DNA of 64,000 nucleotides from Paludibacteraceae bacterium (GCA_905233415.1 CAJOEX010000001.1:1-64000), one strand, 5' to 3'; positions 39,783-49,954 are shown, numbered from the stretch's first letter. Program-made: numbers and translations. Notes: a model not told the origin generated them from the sequence alone.

Positions 39783-41489
39783 ATGAAACGAGTTATCTTT
39801 TTTGCAGTTGTAACCATGCTTGCAGCCAATGCCGCAGCACAGATGAGTTACGAGGAGTACAAAAAACAACAACAGGCGGAGTACCGCCAATTCAAGTCCG
39901 ACCGTCAGGCAGAGTTTGACGCATACCGTAAAAAAGTCAACGAAGACTATGCCGACTTTATGAAAAAGCGTTGGGAGAACTATACCGCCCAACCTGCTGA
40001 CGAGCCGGTAGAAGAAAAGAAAGTGGCACCTGTCATCTTTGAGGAAGTGCCCGAAGCAGAAGCTCCGAAAGAAACTCCGAAAGACGATTCAAAAGCGGAA
40101 CAACCCAAGCCGGCTGACAACAAACCGATTGCTGACAACAAACCCGCAGACACAAAGCCTGTAGCAGATACCAAACCTGCCGAGGTAAAACCTGATGAGA
40201 AGAAAGCGCAACCTGCAGACGACAAACAGGAAGAGAAACCTGAAGAACGCAAGCAGGAGCAAATGGCCGTTATCAAGGCCCCTGTAGGCACATTCACACC
40301 GAAACCGATTCCCGTACAAAAGGATATTGTGATCGTGCCGAAACCCGAACCGGCTCCCGAACCGATTGCGCCCGTTGTTCCCGATGAGCAAAAACCGCAC
40401 AAGACCGTCAGCATAAGTTTCTACGGCACAATGGTTTCTGTCGGCTTCCCCGACCCCGACGGCTTCAAGGTTCCCGAACTGAAGGAAGCGGCTTTGGCAG
40501 AAGCATGGAAACAATTGTCTAACGACAAATATGACATTACCGTTAACAATGTTCTCGCCGCCCGCGACGCCCACAAATTATGCGACTGGGCATATCTGAA
40601 CTTCCTGAAAGACGTGACCGAGAAGCACTACGGCAAGACCAACGAAGCCGTTTATATGCAGGCTTATCTGATGACCCAGTCAGGCTACAAGGTACGCTTG
40701 GCATTCTCATCGAAACAGAACAAGCTGTATCTGCTCTTCGCCTGCAAATATGACATCTACAACATGTCATACTATCGCGTGGACGGGCAAAAATACTATG
40801 CGTTCAACTGCGATGCGAAGGATTTGAACATCTGCCCTGCATCGGTTGACAAAGAGAAATCGCTTTCGCTCCAGATTGCCGATGACCAAAAATTCGACAA
40901 AGAGTTGAGCAAACAGCGCACCCTGACCTCGAAGAAAGGCGTCTCCGCAACTATCAGCGTGAACAAGAACAATATTGATTTCTTCAACAACTATCCGTCC
41001 GCATTCATCGGCGGCGACCCGACCACCCGTTGGGCTGCATACGCCAACACTCCGCTGGAGAAGAATGTGCGCGATGCCCTCTATCCGCAACTCAAGGCAA
41101 AAATTGATGGTTTGAGCGAGAAAGACGCAGTCGGACTGCTGCTGAACTGGGTACAAACCGCATTTGTATATGAATACGACGACAAGGTTTGGGGTCACGA
41201 CCGTGTGTTCTTTGCCGCAGAGACCTTGTTCTATCCCTATTGCGACTGCGAGGACCGTGCCATCCTGTTCTCCCGTCTGGTGCGTGACCTGATCGGGTCA
41301 GATGTAGTGCTGCTGTACTATCCTGGACACCTTGCCGCAGCAGTCGGTTTCAAGGAGAACGTAAACGGCGACTATCTGTTCTACAACAAGAAGAAATATG
41401 TTGTTTGTGACCCAACCTACATCAATGCAGGCATCGGTCGCACCATGCCCGGCATGGATAACCAAAAGGCGAAAGTTATTGTACTTTAA
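39783..41489 (+). CDS. Exported transglutaminase-like protein with a charged low-complexity linker
   Basis: ATG 39783 (MKRVIFFAVVTMLAANAAAQMSYEEYKKQQQ); C-terminal YCDCEDRAILFSRLVRDLIGSDVVLLYYPGHLAAAVGF...VCDPTY. Confidence 0.65.
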   Translation: MKRVIFFAVVTMLAANAAAQMSYEEYKKQQQAEYRQFKSDRQAEFDAYRKKVNEDYADFMKKRWENYTAQPADEPVEEKKVAPVIFEEVPEAEAPKETPKDDSKAEQPKPADNKPIADNKPADTKPVADTKPAEVKPDEKKAQPADDKQEEKPEERKQEQMAVIKAPVGTFTPKPIPVQKDIVIVPKPEPAPEPIAPVVPDEQKPHKTVSISFYGTMVSVGFPDPDGFKVPELKEAALAEAWKQLSNDKYDITVNNVLAARDAHKLCDWAYLNFLKDVTEKHYGKTNEAVYMQAYLMTQSGYKVRLAFSSKQNKLYLLFACKYDIYNMSYYRVDGQKYYAFNCDAKDLNICPASVDKEKSLSLQIADDQKFDKELSKQRTLTSKKGVSATISVNKNNIDFFNNYPSAFIGGDPTTRWAAYANTPLEKNVRDALYPQLKAKIDGLSEKDAVGLLLNWVQTAFVYEYDDKVWGHDRVFFAAETLFYPYCDCEDRAILFSRLVRDLIGSDVVLLYYPGHLAAAVGFKENVNGDYLFYNKKKYVVCDPTYINAGIGRTMPGMDNQKAKVIVL

Positions 41490-41531
41490 GCAGAAAGACC
41501 GCGACTCCGTCGCCCAAAGAAAAAACAGGAT

Positions 41532-42194
41532 ATGAAGAAATTTTTTATCTGGTTCTTTGTTGCATTGTTTGCTGTATGTGCAGCGGCAGGAGGCTATGCC
41601 TATGCGAAAGGCGTCAGGAACTGGGACGAGTTGGTTGTGTTTGCCCAAAATGAGTGGCAGCGGCTGGTCGGTCCCAAATCCAACGTACCAGAGGCACCGG
41701 AAAACCAACCGGAACCGATTGTCATTAACTTGGAAGAGCCCGAAGAACCTGCTCCGCAGGTGGATGCCGTGACAACCTCCGCCCCCAAGCCGCATTATGT
41801 AGCTCCGCCCGAAGAAACTACAGACAAGTTCTCCATTTTTACCGAGGGCGAAGACGAAACCATCAATGCCTTGATTTTAGGGCATTGGGTGAATGTGGAC
41901 AATCCGTCATGGCACCGCGTCTATACCGACGAATACTCCGGCAACGGCTATTACTGGGGCAAAGAGTGGGACGAGTCGGAAGATGTGACAGAAGCCGACC
42001 TCGTAGACTACGGCAACGGCTGGTTTGAGTGGAAAATGGACGGCAACGATGTGCTTGAACTGGCTACAACGGATATGTCCGAATCGCGCGTACCGTTTAT
42101 ATACACCATCAAAAAATTGTCCAACAAAGATTTAATCTATGTCGAACAGCGTTCTACTGAAAAGCGGTCCTTCAGCCGCCTTGAAGCCCTTTGA
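41532..42194 (+). CDS. Hypothetical membrane-anchored protein
   Basis: N-terminal TM segment, proline/glutamate linker, soluble C-terminus. Confidence 0.7.
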   Translation: MKKFFIWFFVALFAVCAAAGGYAYAKGVRNWDELVVFAQNEWQRLVGPKSNVPEAPENQPEPIVINLEEPEEPAPQVDAVTTSAPKPHYVAPPEETTDKFSIFTEGEDETINALILGHWVNVDNPSWHRVYTDEYSGNGYYWGKEWDESEDVTEADLVDYGNGWFEWKMDGNDVLELATTDMSESRVPFIYTIKKLSNKDLIYVEQRSTEKRSFSRLEAL

Positions 42195-42325
42195 CAGCAG
42201 GATGCAGACAGGTCTATGGCAGGGTGATGACACGGTCAGGTACCGAGCAGGAACCGAGCAGGTACCGAGGTTGAATGTCGAAATTTAATCGACTTTGAAT
42301 CGAAAAAGAATCGATTTGGAGTCGT
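42192..42325. repeat. Degenerate 11-bp periodic array starting at a stop codon
   Basis: aggtaccgagc|aggaaccgagc|aggtaccgagg|ttgaatgtcga|aatttaatcga|ctttgaatcga|aaaagaatcga|tttggagtcgt (42238-42325), with weaker in-phase units upstream. Confidence 0.75.
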
Positions 42326-42392
42326 TTTTTACAGCCAGAAGGTCATGCACGATAATCAAATATAAATGATAATCATAATATAAATATAGGAT

Positions 42393-43778
42393 ATGAAAAG
42401 GTTATTTTTAGGACTTTGCCTGCTGAGTGCAAGCATCGTAATGGCGGAAACAGAACCGCTTTTTTATGAATCGTTCGACAAATGCATTGACGACGAAGGC
42501 GAAAACTACGGCTATACAGGCGGCAATGACGGTCAATGGGGCGGGAATGTCGGTACTGCGATTGTCATTTACGAAGACAATGAGGGCTGGACATATGACT
42601 ATGCCAACGGTGCATACCAATGCGTCAAGGTCGGCACAAGCAAGTATCAAGGCTGGATTAAAACACCACAGATACCGTGCAGCGGCGATGTGACACTTAC
42701 ATTCCGTGCGGCACCATGGGAAGGCGATTCCATTTTTACCGTTTCCGTAAGCGGCGGCACCGCCGACAAAACCTATTTTGAGCTTAAAAAGAACCAGTGG
42801 AACGACCTAACCGTTAACATATCGGATATCACAAGCGGTATTAAAGTGACTTTCAGTTCGCTATACAAACACCGCTTCTTTCTGGACGAAGTAAAGATAA
42901 CACCCGCCACCCCGGGCACACCCGCTATACGCGTGCCGGACGGCAAAACCGTTGACTTCGGGTTTGTCGGCAAATACTATACTTCCCAATCACGTGTCAT
43001 TGAGGTAATCGGCGAAAACCTGACCGGCAACATCACGGCGACGCTGGAGGACGGCGAAAACGACCTCTTTGCAGTCTCTCCTTCAATCTTACCGGCGGCA
43101 GGCGGTCAACTGACCATCACACTCAAAGAAGGTGCTTCAGCGGGTGACATGCACGGCACTTCCCTCAAACTGCGCGGCAAAGATGCTTCCAACAACACCA
43201 TCGAAAAAGCCATTACGCTGCTGGTGGAAGTCGGCAATATAGACCTGGAGGGAAGCGGCACGAAAGACGACCCATATACTATCGCCGACCGAATACTGCT
43301 TGCCAAAAATGACGGCACCGTTTGGGAAGGGACATACTATTGGGTGACAGGCTATGTGCTTGGGTCTGTCAAACGGTACAATGACACGTTTGACGGCGTT
43401 TGCGACAACGACAACACCTCGCTGGTGCTGGCAGCAACACCCGACGAAACCAACTGGAACAAGATTGTTACCGTGCAAATCGGTCAAGACGCACGCGCTG
43501 CACTCAACGTAATCGATAATCCCGAACTTATCGGGCAACAAATCAAGGTGCAGGGCATTCTCGTTTACGGTTCCAATGCCACACCGCTGTATCTCGGCAA
43601 ACCCGGCGTACGGAACGTGAACAATAACGACCAGTATGTCCGCCCTGCCAAAGACGCGACAGCTATAGAACATACCGAGTACGATATGAATATGCCGGTG
43701 TATGATGTTCTCGGTCGCAAAGTGGACGAATCTTACCACGGCATTGTTATTCAAGGCGGGAAAAAATGGCTCAGATGA
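42393..43778 (+). CDS. Exported DUF6359-like (OB-fold) protein with short T9SS-type tail
   Basis: MKRLFLGLCLLSASIVMAETEPLFYESFDKC; GSGTKDDPYTIADRILLAKNDGTVWEGTYYWVTGYVLG; tail VYDVLGRKVDESYHGIVIQGGKKWLR. Confidence 0.72.
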   Translation: MKRLFLGLCLLSASIVMAETEPLFYESFDKCIDDEGENYGYTGGNDGQWGGNVGTAIVIYEDNEGWTYDYANGAYQCVKVGTSKYQGWIKTPQIPCSGDVTLTFRAAPWEGDSIFTVSVSGGTADKTYFELKKNQWNDLTVNISDITSGIKVTFSSLYKHRFFLDEVKITPATPGTPAIRVPDGKTVDFGFVGKYYTSQSRVIEVIGENLTGNITATLEDGENDLFAVSPSILPAAGGQLTITLKEGASAGDMHGTSLKLRGKDASNNTIEKAITLLVEVGNIDLEGSGTKDDPYTIADRILLAKNDGTVWEGTYYWVTGYVLGSVKRYNDTFDGVCDNDNTSLVLAATPDETNWNKIVTVQIGQDARAALNVIDNPELIGQQIKVQGILVYGSNATPLYLGKPGVRNVNNNDQYVRPAKDATAIEHTEYDMNMPVYDVLGRKVDESYHGIVIQGGKKWLR

Positions 43779-44989
43779 AAGAGTTTCCGATGATAGCCAA
43801 GACCTTCAAAGGTCTGGAAGAAGTGCTGGCAGGCGAATTGGTGGCAATAGGCGCCAACAACGTGCAACTTGAACGGCGGGCGGTGTCATTTACTGGCGAC
43901 AAGCGGCTGCTCTATCGGGCAAACATGTGCCTGCGGACCGCTTCGCGGGTGTTAGTGCCGCTAATTACCTTCAAAGCGAAAGATGCAGACGAGGTCTATG
44001 AACATGTGAAGCAGGTGGACTGGGCGCAGTACATGACGCTACAGACGGGTTTCCAAATCGATTCAACGGTATATTCGGAAACGTTCCGGCATTCAAAGTA
44101 TGTGACTTACCGCGTCAAAGACGCGATTGCGGACTGGTGGAACGAACGCGAAGGCAAACGCCCGAATGTACGGCTGTCCGACCCTGATTTATGTCTGAAT
44201 GTACATATTGCCAACGAAAAAGTGACGCTGTCCTTGGACAGTTCGGGCGAGAGCCTGCACAAACGCGGTTACCGCGTGGCAAATACTGAAGCACCCATCA
44301 ACGAGGCGCTGGCGGCAGGAATGCTGCTGATGGCGGGATGGAAGGGCGAAACCGATTTCTATGACCCGATGTGCGGTTCGGGAACGCTGCTGATTGAGGC
44401 GGCTCTGATTGCACAGAACATTGCACCCGGAATTTTCCGCAAAGGCTTTGCGTTCGAGCGGTGGAAAGATTTTGACAAGGAACTGTTTGAGGACATCTAC
44501 AATGACGATTCGCAGGAGAAGCCGTTCACGCATCACATTTACGGCTCAGACGCCAGTTACTACGCCGTGCAGGCAGCACTGAAAAATATCAAAGCGGCAG
44601 GTCAGCAACGTTGTATTGACGTCAGGCAGATCCGTTTGCAGGAAATCAAGCGCGAGAGCAAGGAACCGGCATTGGTAATGGTGAATCCGCCTTACGGAGA
44701 ACGGTTAGCACAGGACAAGGACGTTCTGCGCTTATATGCCGACATGGGCACCGTCTTCAAACATCAGTTTACCGGCGCAACTGCGTGGGTTATATCCTCT
44801 AACGAAGACGCACTGAAATGTATCGGGCTCAAACCAAGCAAAAAGATCAAACTGATGAACGGCGAATTGGAATGCCTGTTCAACCAATACGAATTGTTCT
44901 CAGGCGAACGTAAAGCATTTGTCGCCAACAAGAAAACCAATCATCAACAAACCAACGGTCATGGAAGAAATCCGCATAAGCGAATATGA
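43766..44989 (+). CDS. THUMP-domain class I SAM-dependent RNA methyltransferase (RlmL N-half-like)
   Basis: MIAKTFKGLEEVLAGELVAIGANN...FYDPMCGSGTLLIEAALIAQNIAPG...MVNPPYGERL. Confidence 0.9.
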   Translation: MAQMKEFPMIAKTFKGLEEVLAGELVAIGANNVQLERRAVSFTGDKRLLYRANMCLRTASRVLVPLITFKAKDADEVYEHVKQVDWAQYMTLQTGFQIDSTVYSETFRHSKYVTYRVKDAIADWWNEREGKRPNVRLSDPDLCLNVHIANEKVTLSLDSSGESLHKRGYRVANTEAPINEALAAGMLLMAGWKGETDFYDPMCGSGTLLIEAALIAQNIAPGIFRKGFAFERWKDFDKELFEDIYNDDSQEKPFTHHIYGSDASYYAVQAALKNIKAAGQQRCIDVRQIRLQEIKRESKEPALVMVNPPYGERLAQDKDVLRLYADMGTVFKHQFTGATAWVISSNEDALKCIGLKPSKKIKLMNGELECLFNQYELFSGERKAFVANKKTNHQQTNGHGRNPHKRI

Positions 44990-46163
44990 TTACCCGTTAA
45001 CAGACGAGCGCATTGCCAAGTATCCCTTGCCGCAGCGTGACCACTCCAAACTGCTGGTGTATCGCGATGGCAACGTGTCGGAAGACCGGTTCTATAACGT
45101 CGGCGATTATATTGCGCCGAAATCGCTGTTGGTCTATAACAACACCCGGGTTATACCCGCCAGAATGGTTTTCCACAAAGACACCGGCGCACGCATAGAA
45201 ATATTCTGCTTGGAGCCGCTGGCTCCCAAGGACTACCAGTTGGCACTCTCGACGACCGACGGTTGCACGTGGAAATGTATGATCGGGAACCTCAAAAAGT
45301 GGAAGTCCGGCATCCTGACCAACGGCATCCTGCATGCCGAAAGACTGTCCACCAACGGCAACACACACGAAGTGCACTTCACATGGGATGACACGAATAT
45401 GTCTTTCGCTCAGTTGTTGGACAGCATGGGCGAACTGCCTATTCCACCCTATTTGAACCGGCCTACCGAAGAAAGCGACAAAACGACCTATCAAACCGTC
45501 TATAGCCGCATCAAAGGGTCTGTGGCAGCACCGACTGCCGGACTGCATTTCACGGAAGCCGTACTGGACGATCTGCGTAAACGCGGGATAAAGACCACAG
45601 AGCTGACCCTTCATGTCGGAGCGGGAACATTCCAGCCGGTCAAAACCGAAGACGCCAACAAACACACCATGCACACGGAGATTATCGCTGTTCCGAAGCA
45701 GGCGATTCAAGATGTGAAAGACAATCTCGGGCATATCGTGGCAGTCGGTACCACCTCTATGCGGACGCTTGAAAGTCTGTATTTTATCGGGGAGCAGCTC
45801 CGAAATACCGAAACAACCGCATTCCCGGATTCTGATTCAATCATCCACGTCTCCCAGCATGAGCCCTACGAAAAGCCGCACATGCTTTCTACGGCGGACT
45901 CGCTGCAGGCAATCTTAGACTACATGGCTGCCCGAAACCTCTCTGTACTTCATGCCGAAACGCAGATTATGATTCGTCCGGGATATACGTTTCATGTGGT
46001 GGACCAGCTGATTACCAACTTCCACCAACCGAAATCGACCTTGCTGCTGTTGGTTAGTGCTTTTGTCGGAGGCGACTGGCACACCATATATGACTACGCG
46101 CTCGCGCACGACTTCCGTTTCCTCTCCTACGGCGACAGCAGCATCCTGAATCATAAATCATGA
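44961..46163 (+). CDS. queA: S-adenosylmethionine:tRNA ribosyltransferase-isomerase
   Basis: EYDYPLTDERIAKYPLPQRDHSKLLVY...AAPTAGLHFTEAVLDDL...NFHQPKSTLLLLVSAFVG. Confidence 0.95.
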   Translation: MEEIRISEYDYPLTDERIAKYPLPQRDHSKLLVYRDGNVSEDRFYNVGDYIAPKSLLVYNNTRVIPARMVFHKDTGARIEIFCLEPLAPKDYQLALSTTDGCTWKCMIGNLKKWKSGILTNGILHAERLSTNGNTHEVHFTWDDTNMSFAQLLDSMGELPIPPYLNRPTEESDKTTYQTVYSRIKGSVAAPTAGLHFTEAVLDDLRKRGIKTTELTLHVGAGTFQPVKTEDANKHTMHTEIIAVPKQAIQDVKDNLGHIVAVGTTSMRTLESLYFIGEQLRNTETTAFPDSDSIIHVSQHEPYEKPHMLSTADSLQAILDYMAARNLSVLHAETQIMIRPGYTFHVVDQLITNFHQPKSTLLLLVSAFVGGDWHTIYDYALAHDFRFLSYGDSSILNHKS

Positions 46164-46182
46164 AATATTCAAATCTTCAAAT

Positions 46183-46944
46183 ATGATTGATACTCATGCC
46201 CATATAGACGATCCGCAGTATGCGGAAGAACTGGAAGCATTTATCGCCCAACAACAGGCGGAAGGCGTGGAGGCCATTCTTGTTCCGGGCGTTGATACCG
46301 AAAACATTGATGCCGTTTTGGATGTTTGCAAACGTTTCCCCGGCTATCTGTTTCCCGCTATCGGACTGCATCCGGAAAACATAACCGCCGGATGGGAACA
46401 GGACATGAATTTCATGGAGCAGGATTTGCTGGCACATGAAAACGAGTATATCGCCATTGGCGAAATCGGTCTGGACTATCACTTTGACACAACCTATAAA
46501 GCCGAACAGCAGGCGGCTTTTCGCCGGCAGTTAGGTTGGGCGGTCGAACGTGATTTGCCGGTTATGATTCACAGCCGCGATGCGACGGAGGACTGCCTGA
46601 ACATATTGCGGGAGTTTCGCGGTTTGCGCGGTGTCATGCATTGTTACAGCGGCAGCAACGAGACGGCAAAAGAAATAATCAAAATGGGCTTGTATCTCGG
46701 TATCGGAGGCATAATTACCTTCAAAAACTCCAAGTTGCGGGACTACCTTGGCGGTATTCCCTTGGAGCGGATTGTTTTGGAAACGGACGCGCCGTACATG
46801 GCGCCGGTTCCCTTCCGCGGTCAGCGCAACGAAAGCCGCTGGATGCGCTATGTTGCCGAAGAACTCGCACGTGTTTATAACACGGATTTTGCACACATAG
46901 ATGCCGTCACAACCGCCAACGCCAAAGCCCTCTTCCGCCTATAA
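46183..46944 (+). CDS. tatD: TatD-family hydrolase
   Basis: MIDTHAHIDDPQYAEELEAFIAQ...IGEIGLDYHFD...MIHSRDA...LETDAPYMAPVPFRGQRNESRWMRYVAEELA. Confidence 0.93.
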   Translation: MIDTHAHIDDPQYAEELEAFIAQQQAEGVEAILVPGVDTENIDAVLDVCKRFPGYLFPAIGLHPENITAGWEQDMNFMEQDLLAHENEYIAIGEIGLDYHFDTTYKAEQQAAFRRQLGWAVERDLPVMIHSRDATEDCLNILREFRGLRGVMHCYSGSNETAKEIIKMGLYLGIGGIITFKNSKLRDYLGGIPLERIVLETDAPYMAPVPFRGQRNESRWMRYVAEELARVYNTDFAHIDAVTTANAKALFRL

Positions 46945-47047
46945 CCACCAACCGCGGCAGATTCTGTCGCCCCTGATTATTTTTGTGCTCAAAATTCGTG
47001 AGTTTGGGACTGAAAATCGTAAAAAATACAAAAAAATGCACGAAAAG

Positions 47048-47079
47048 TTTGGCAGTTCCAAATATTTTGTGTAATTTTG
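47048..47079 (+). promoter_or_regulatory. Bacteroidetes-type promoter for tRNA-Ser
   Basis: TTTG (47048) - 20 nt - TAATTTTG (47072-47079). Confidence 0.7.
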
Positions 47080-47104
47080 CAGGTCGTTTCGCGAAAACGG
47101 CCAT

Positions 47105-47192
47105 GGAAAGATGCTCGAGTGGTTTAAGAGGCACGCCTGGAAAGCGTGTAAACCTCAAAAGGGTTTCCGGGGTTCGAATCCCCGTCTTTCCG
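47105..47192 (+). tRNA. tRNA-Ser(GGA)
   Basis: Acceptor GGAAAGA/TCTTTCC, anticodon loop CTGGAAA, long variable arm, T-arm GGTTCGAATCC. Confidence 0.95.
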
Positions 47193-47226
47193 CAAAACTA
47201 TAATCAAAAACATAATTATCAATCAC

Positions 47227-48042
47227 ATGAAAAAAGTATTTGCAACCATTATGGTGCTGGCAGCGCTCAGTTTTGGCAGCGTTGCACTGATGGCGCAAGA
47301 GGCTGAAGGCCAGGCTCCTGCCGCTCAAGAAGAACAAGTTGTTGAAGATGCCGCACCTGCGGTAGAAGTGGCAGAAGTCGCAGAAGCAGGTGGCGTAGTA
47401 GCTCTCCACAAAACACTCAAGACCAAATTCATTGAAGGTGGTGCAGGCTTTATGGCAGCTACCTTGCTGTGCTTGGTATTCGGTTTGGCACTCTGTATTG
47501 AGCGCATTATCTATCTGAGTTTGAGCAAGACGAACACTAAAGCCCTGCTCGCAAACATCGAAGCAGCCCTGAAGAAAGGCGGCATCGAAGAGGCTTTGGA
47601 AGTTTGCCGCAACACCCGCGGTCCAGTTGCAAGTATCTTCTATCAGGGTTTGAGCCGTTATGACGAAGGCATTGAAGTGGTCGAGAAAACCGTTGCTTCC
47701 TATGGCGGCGTGCAACTCGGTCTGCTGGAGAAGAACCTGAGCTGGATTACGTTGTTCATCGCTATCGCCCCGTCGTTGGGATTCTTGGGAACCATCATCG
47801 GTATGATCGCCGCATTCGACAAAATCCAACAGGTTGGTGACATTTCGGCTACTGTTGTTGCCGGCGGTATCAAGGTTGCCTTGCTGACCACCCTTCTCGG
47901 TTTGATTATCGCTATCGTGCTGCAAATTTTCTACAACTACATCCTCAGCGTTATCGAAGGTCTCGTTAACGAAATGGAAGACAGTTCCATCAGCCTTCTC
48001 GACCTCGTAGTTGAATTTGACGCCGCACAAAAGAAGAAATAA
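47227..48042 (+). CDS. exbB: MotA/TolQ/ExbB proton channel family protein
   Basis: ASYGGVQLGLLEKNLSWITLFIAIAPSLGFLGTIIGMIAAFDKIQQVGDISATVVAGGIKVALLTTLLGL. Confidence 0.92.
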   Translation: MKKVFATIMVLAALSFGSVALMAQEAEGQAPAAQEEQVVEDAAPAVEVAEVAEAGGVVALHKTLKTKFIEGGAGFMAATLLCLVFGLALCIERIIYLSLSKTNTKALLANIEAALKKGGIEEALEVCRNTRGPVASIFYQGLSRYDEGIEVVEKTVASYGGVQLGLLEKNLSWITLFIAIAPSLGFLGTIIGMIAAFDKIQQVGDISATVVAGGIKVALLTTLLGLIIAIVLQIFYNYILSVIEGLVNEMEDSSISLLDLVVEFDAAQKKK

Positions 48043-48070
48043 TAGTTGAACATCTTAACTCACAACTATT

Positions 48071-48547
48071 ATGAAAGATTACAAGTTAATACCGAAGGTT
48101 GTACTTCTGTCACTGCTGGCAATAGGCGTAGCCGTTTCAATACTGTTCTACGCAGGCGGTTCAGAGGGAACCCTTGAGGTTGCAGGAGATTTCCTGAATA
48201 TACCTCTGTTCACGAACCTGTTCCTCGTTTGGAACTATATCTTGCTTGCTCTTGTATTCTGCATCACGATTGGTGTAGTGATTTGGGAGTTTGTCAAGTT
48301 ATACAAGGTTGACAGGCCCGCAGCTTTGCGCAGGCTTGCAGTCGTTGCCGGTTTCGTATGCCTGATACTCGTTTGCTGGTTCCTTGGCAGTCCTGCAGAA
48401 GTGAAGATTATCGGCTATGAGGGAAGTGACAACGTCGGCACAATGGCCCGCTTGAGCGATGCCTGTCTGTATTTGACCTATATCCTTACCTGCGCTACGC
48501 TGGTAGCATTGGTTTGGGGCGTTATTCACACTAAACGCATGAAATAA
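48071..48547 (+). CDS. Hypothetical integral membrane protein between ExbB and ExbD genes
   Basis: Several hydrophobic segments; tight operon spacing. Confidence 0.75.
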   Translation: MKDYKLIPKVVLLSLLAIGVAVSILFYAGGSEGTLEVAGDFLNIPLFTNLFLVWNYILLALVFCITIGVVIWEFVKLYKVDRPAALRRLAVVAGFVCLILVCWFLGSPAEVKIIGYEGSDNVGTMARLSDACLYLTYILTCATLVALVWGVIHTKRMK

Positions 48548-49128
48548 TGGCAAAGAAAGTCCCACAGATTAACGCAAGTTCGATGGCAGATATCAGCTTC
48601 CTGCTGCTTATCTTCTTCCTTGTGACGACCTCTATGGACGTTAACCAAGGTTTGGCGCGCCGTCTGCCTGCTCCTATTCCTCCAGACCAGAAAATCGAGG
48701 ACACCGATATCAACAAACGCAACCTGATGGTCGTAAAGATCAATTCAGCAAACCAGTTGATGGTGCAGGGACAACTGACGGACGTTAAACAACTGCGGGA
48801 GAAAGCCAAAGAATTCATCAAGAACGAGAACGACGACGCGTATATGCCCAAACTGTTCGAAGAGGATTTCGGCGAGCCCATCGGTATCGTAAAATTTACC
48901 AAAGAGCACGTTATATCCGTTCAGAACGATGTGGACACGCGCTACCAGTCGTACCTTGACGTCCAGAACGAATTAGTGGCAGCCTACAACGAACTGCGTG
49001 ACGAATGCGCACGCAAGTATTTCCACAAAGGCTACAACGAACTTGACGAGGACCAGCAGAAGCAAGTGCAGAAAGTTTATCCTCAAAAGATTTCGGAGGC
49101 AGAACCCAAAAACTACGGAGGAAACTGA
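48547..49128 (+). CDS. exbD: ExbD/TolR-family biopolymer transport protein (1)
   Basis: MAKKVPQINASSMADISFLLLIFFLVTTSMD. Confidence 0.9.
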   Translation: MAKKVPQINASSMADISFLLLIFFLVTTSMDVNQGLARRLPAPIPPDQKIEDTDINKRNLMVVKINSANQLMVQGQLTDVKQLREKAKEFIKNENDDAYMPKLFEEDFGEPIGIVKFTKEHVISVQNDVDTRYQSYLDVQNELVAAYNELRDECARKYFHKGYNELDEDQQKQVQKVYPQKISEAEPKNYGGN

Positions 49129-49129
49129 T

Positions 49130-49600
49130 ATGGCAAAGATACGTAGAAATGAAAAACGCGAGATGCCGGCGCTCAACACGTCGTCACTCCCAGATATTAT
49201 CTTCATGCTGCTGTTCTTCTTCATGTCGGTAACGTCCATGAAAGAGGTGACCTACAAGGTGCAGTTCCAGACCCCTCAGGCGACGGAACTAACGAAGCTG
49301 GAGAAGAAGTCGCTGGTGCGCTACATCTACGTCGGAACACCGACCGCAGAGTTCCGCAAACAATACGGCGCTGAGACGCGTATCCAATTGGATGATGCAT
49401 TTGCCGAGAAAACCGACATTGGTGAGTATATTGTCAACGAGCGCTCGTCCATGAAAGAGCAAGACCAAGGTTTGATGACAGTGTCCATCAAGGCCGACAA
49501 AGAGACCCGAATGGGTGTCATTGCAGACATCAAACAGGAACTTCGCCGGGCTTATGCACTGAAAATCAGTTACGCGGCTACACAGCGAACCAGTTACTAA
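49130..49600 (+). CDS. exbD: ExbD/TolR-family biopolymer transport protein (2)
   Basis: MAKIRRNEKREMPALNTSSLPDIIFMLLFFFMSVTSMKEV; ATG at 49130. Confidence 0.9.
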   Translation: MAKIRRNEKREMPALNTSSLPDIIFMLLFFFMSVTSMKEVTYKVQFQTPQATELTKLEKKSLVRYIYVGTPTAEFRKQYGAETRIQLDDAFAEKTDIGEYIVNERSSMKEQDQGLMTVSIKADKETRMGVIADIKQELRRAYALKISYAATQRTSY

Positions 49601-49637
49601 ATTACGTCTATTCAGGCGGAATAATACACAAAAAAGG

Positions 49638-49668
49638 GCGGAAAATCAAGTTTTCCGCTTTTTTTTGC
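49638..49668 (+). terminator. Rho-independent terminator after exbD2
   Basis: GCGGAAAA tcaag TTTTCCGC + T-tract. Confidence 0.85.
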
Positions 49669-49696
49669 AAGAAAATGCATTTTTTTTGCAAAAAAA

Positions 49697-49728
49697 TTTG
49701 GTGGATTAAAAAAAAAGCAGTACTTTTG
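49697..49728 (+). promoter_or_regulatory. Bacteroidetes-type promoter for the tRNA cluster
   Basis: TTTG (49697) - 20 nt - TACTTTTG (49721-49728). Confidence 0.75.
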
Positions 49729-49765
49729 CACCCGCTTTTGAAAAAAGCAGTGGTCTGACACATTT

Positions 49766-49838
<73 letters not shown>

Positions 49839-49872
49839 CACGAAGTGCAGGACACCGTCCTGCATTTTTTAA

Positions 49873-49954
49873 GCCCAGGTGGCGGAATTGGTAGACGCGT
49901 ACGTTTCAGGTGCGTATGCCGCGAGGTGTGCAGGTTCGAGTCCTGTTCTGGGCA
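49873..49954 (+). tRNA. tRNA-Leu(CAG)
   Basis: GCCCAGG...TTCAGGT anticodon loop, long variable arm, GGTTCGAGTCC T-arm. Confidence 0.93.

Noticed and set aside
42192-42325. CRISPR array
   Set aside because: Unit is 11 bp with no spacers; no cas genes in the window. No CRISPR array was seen elsewhere.
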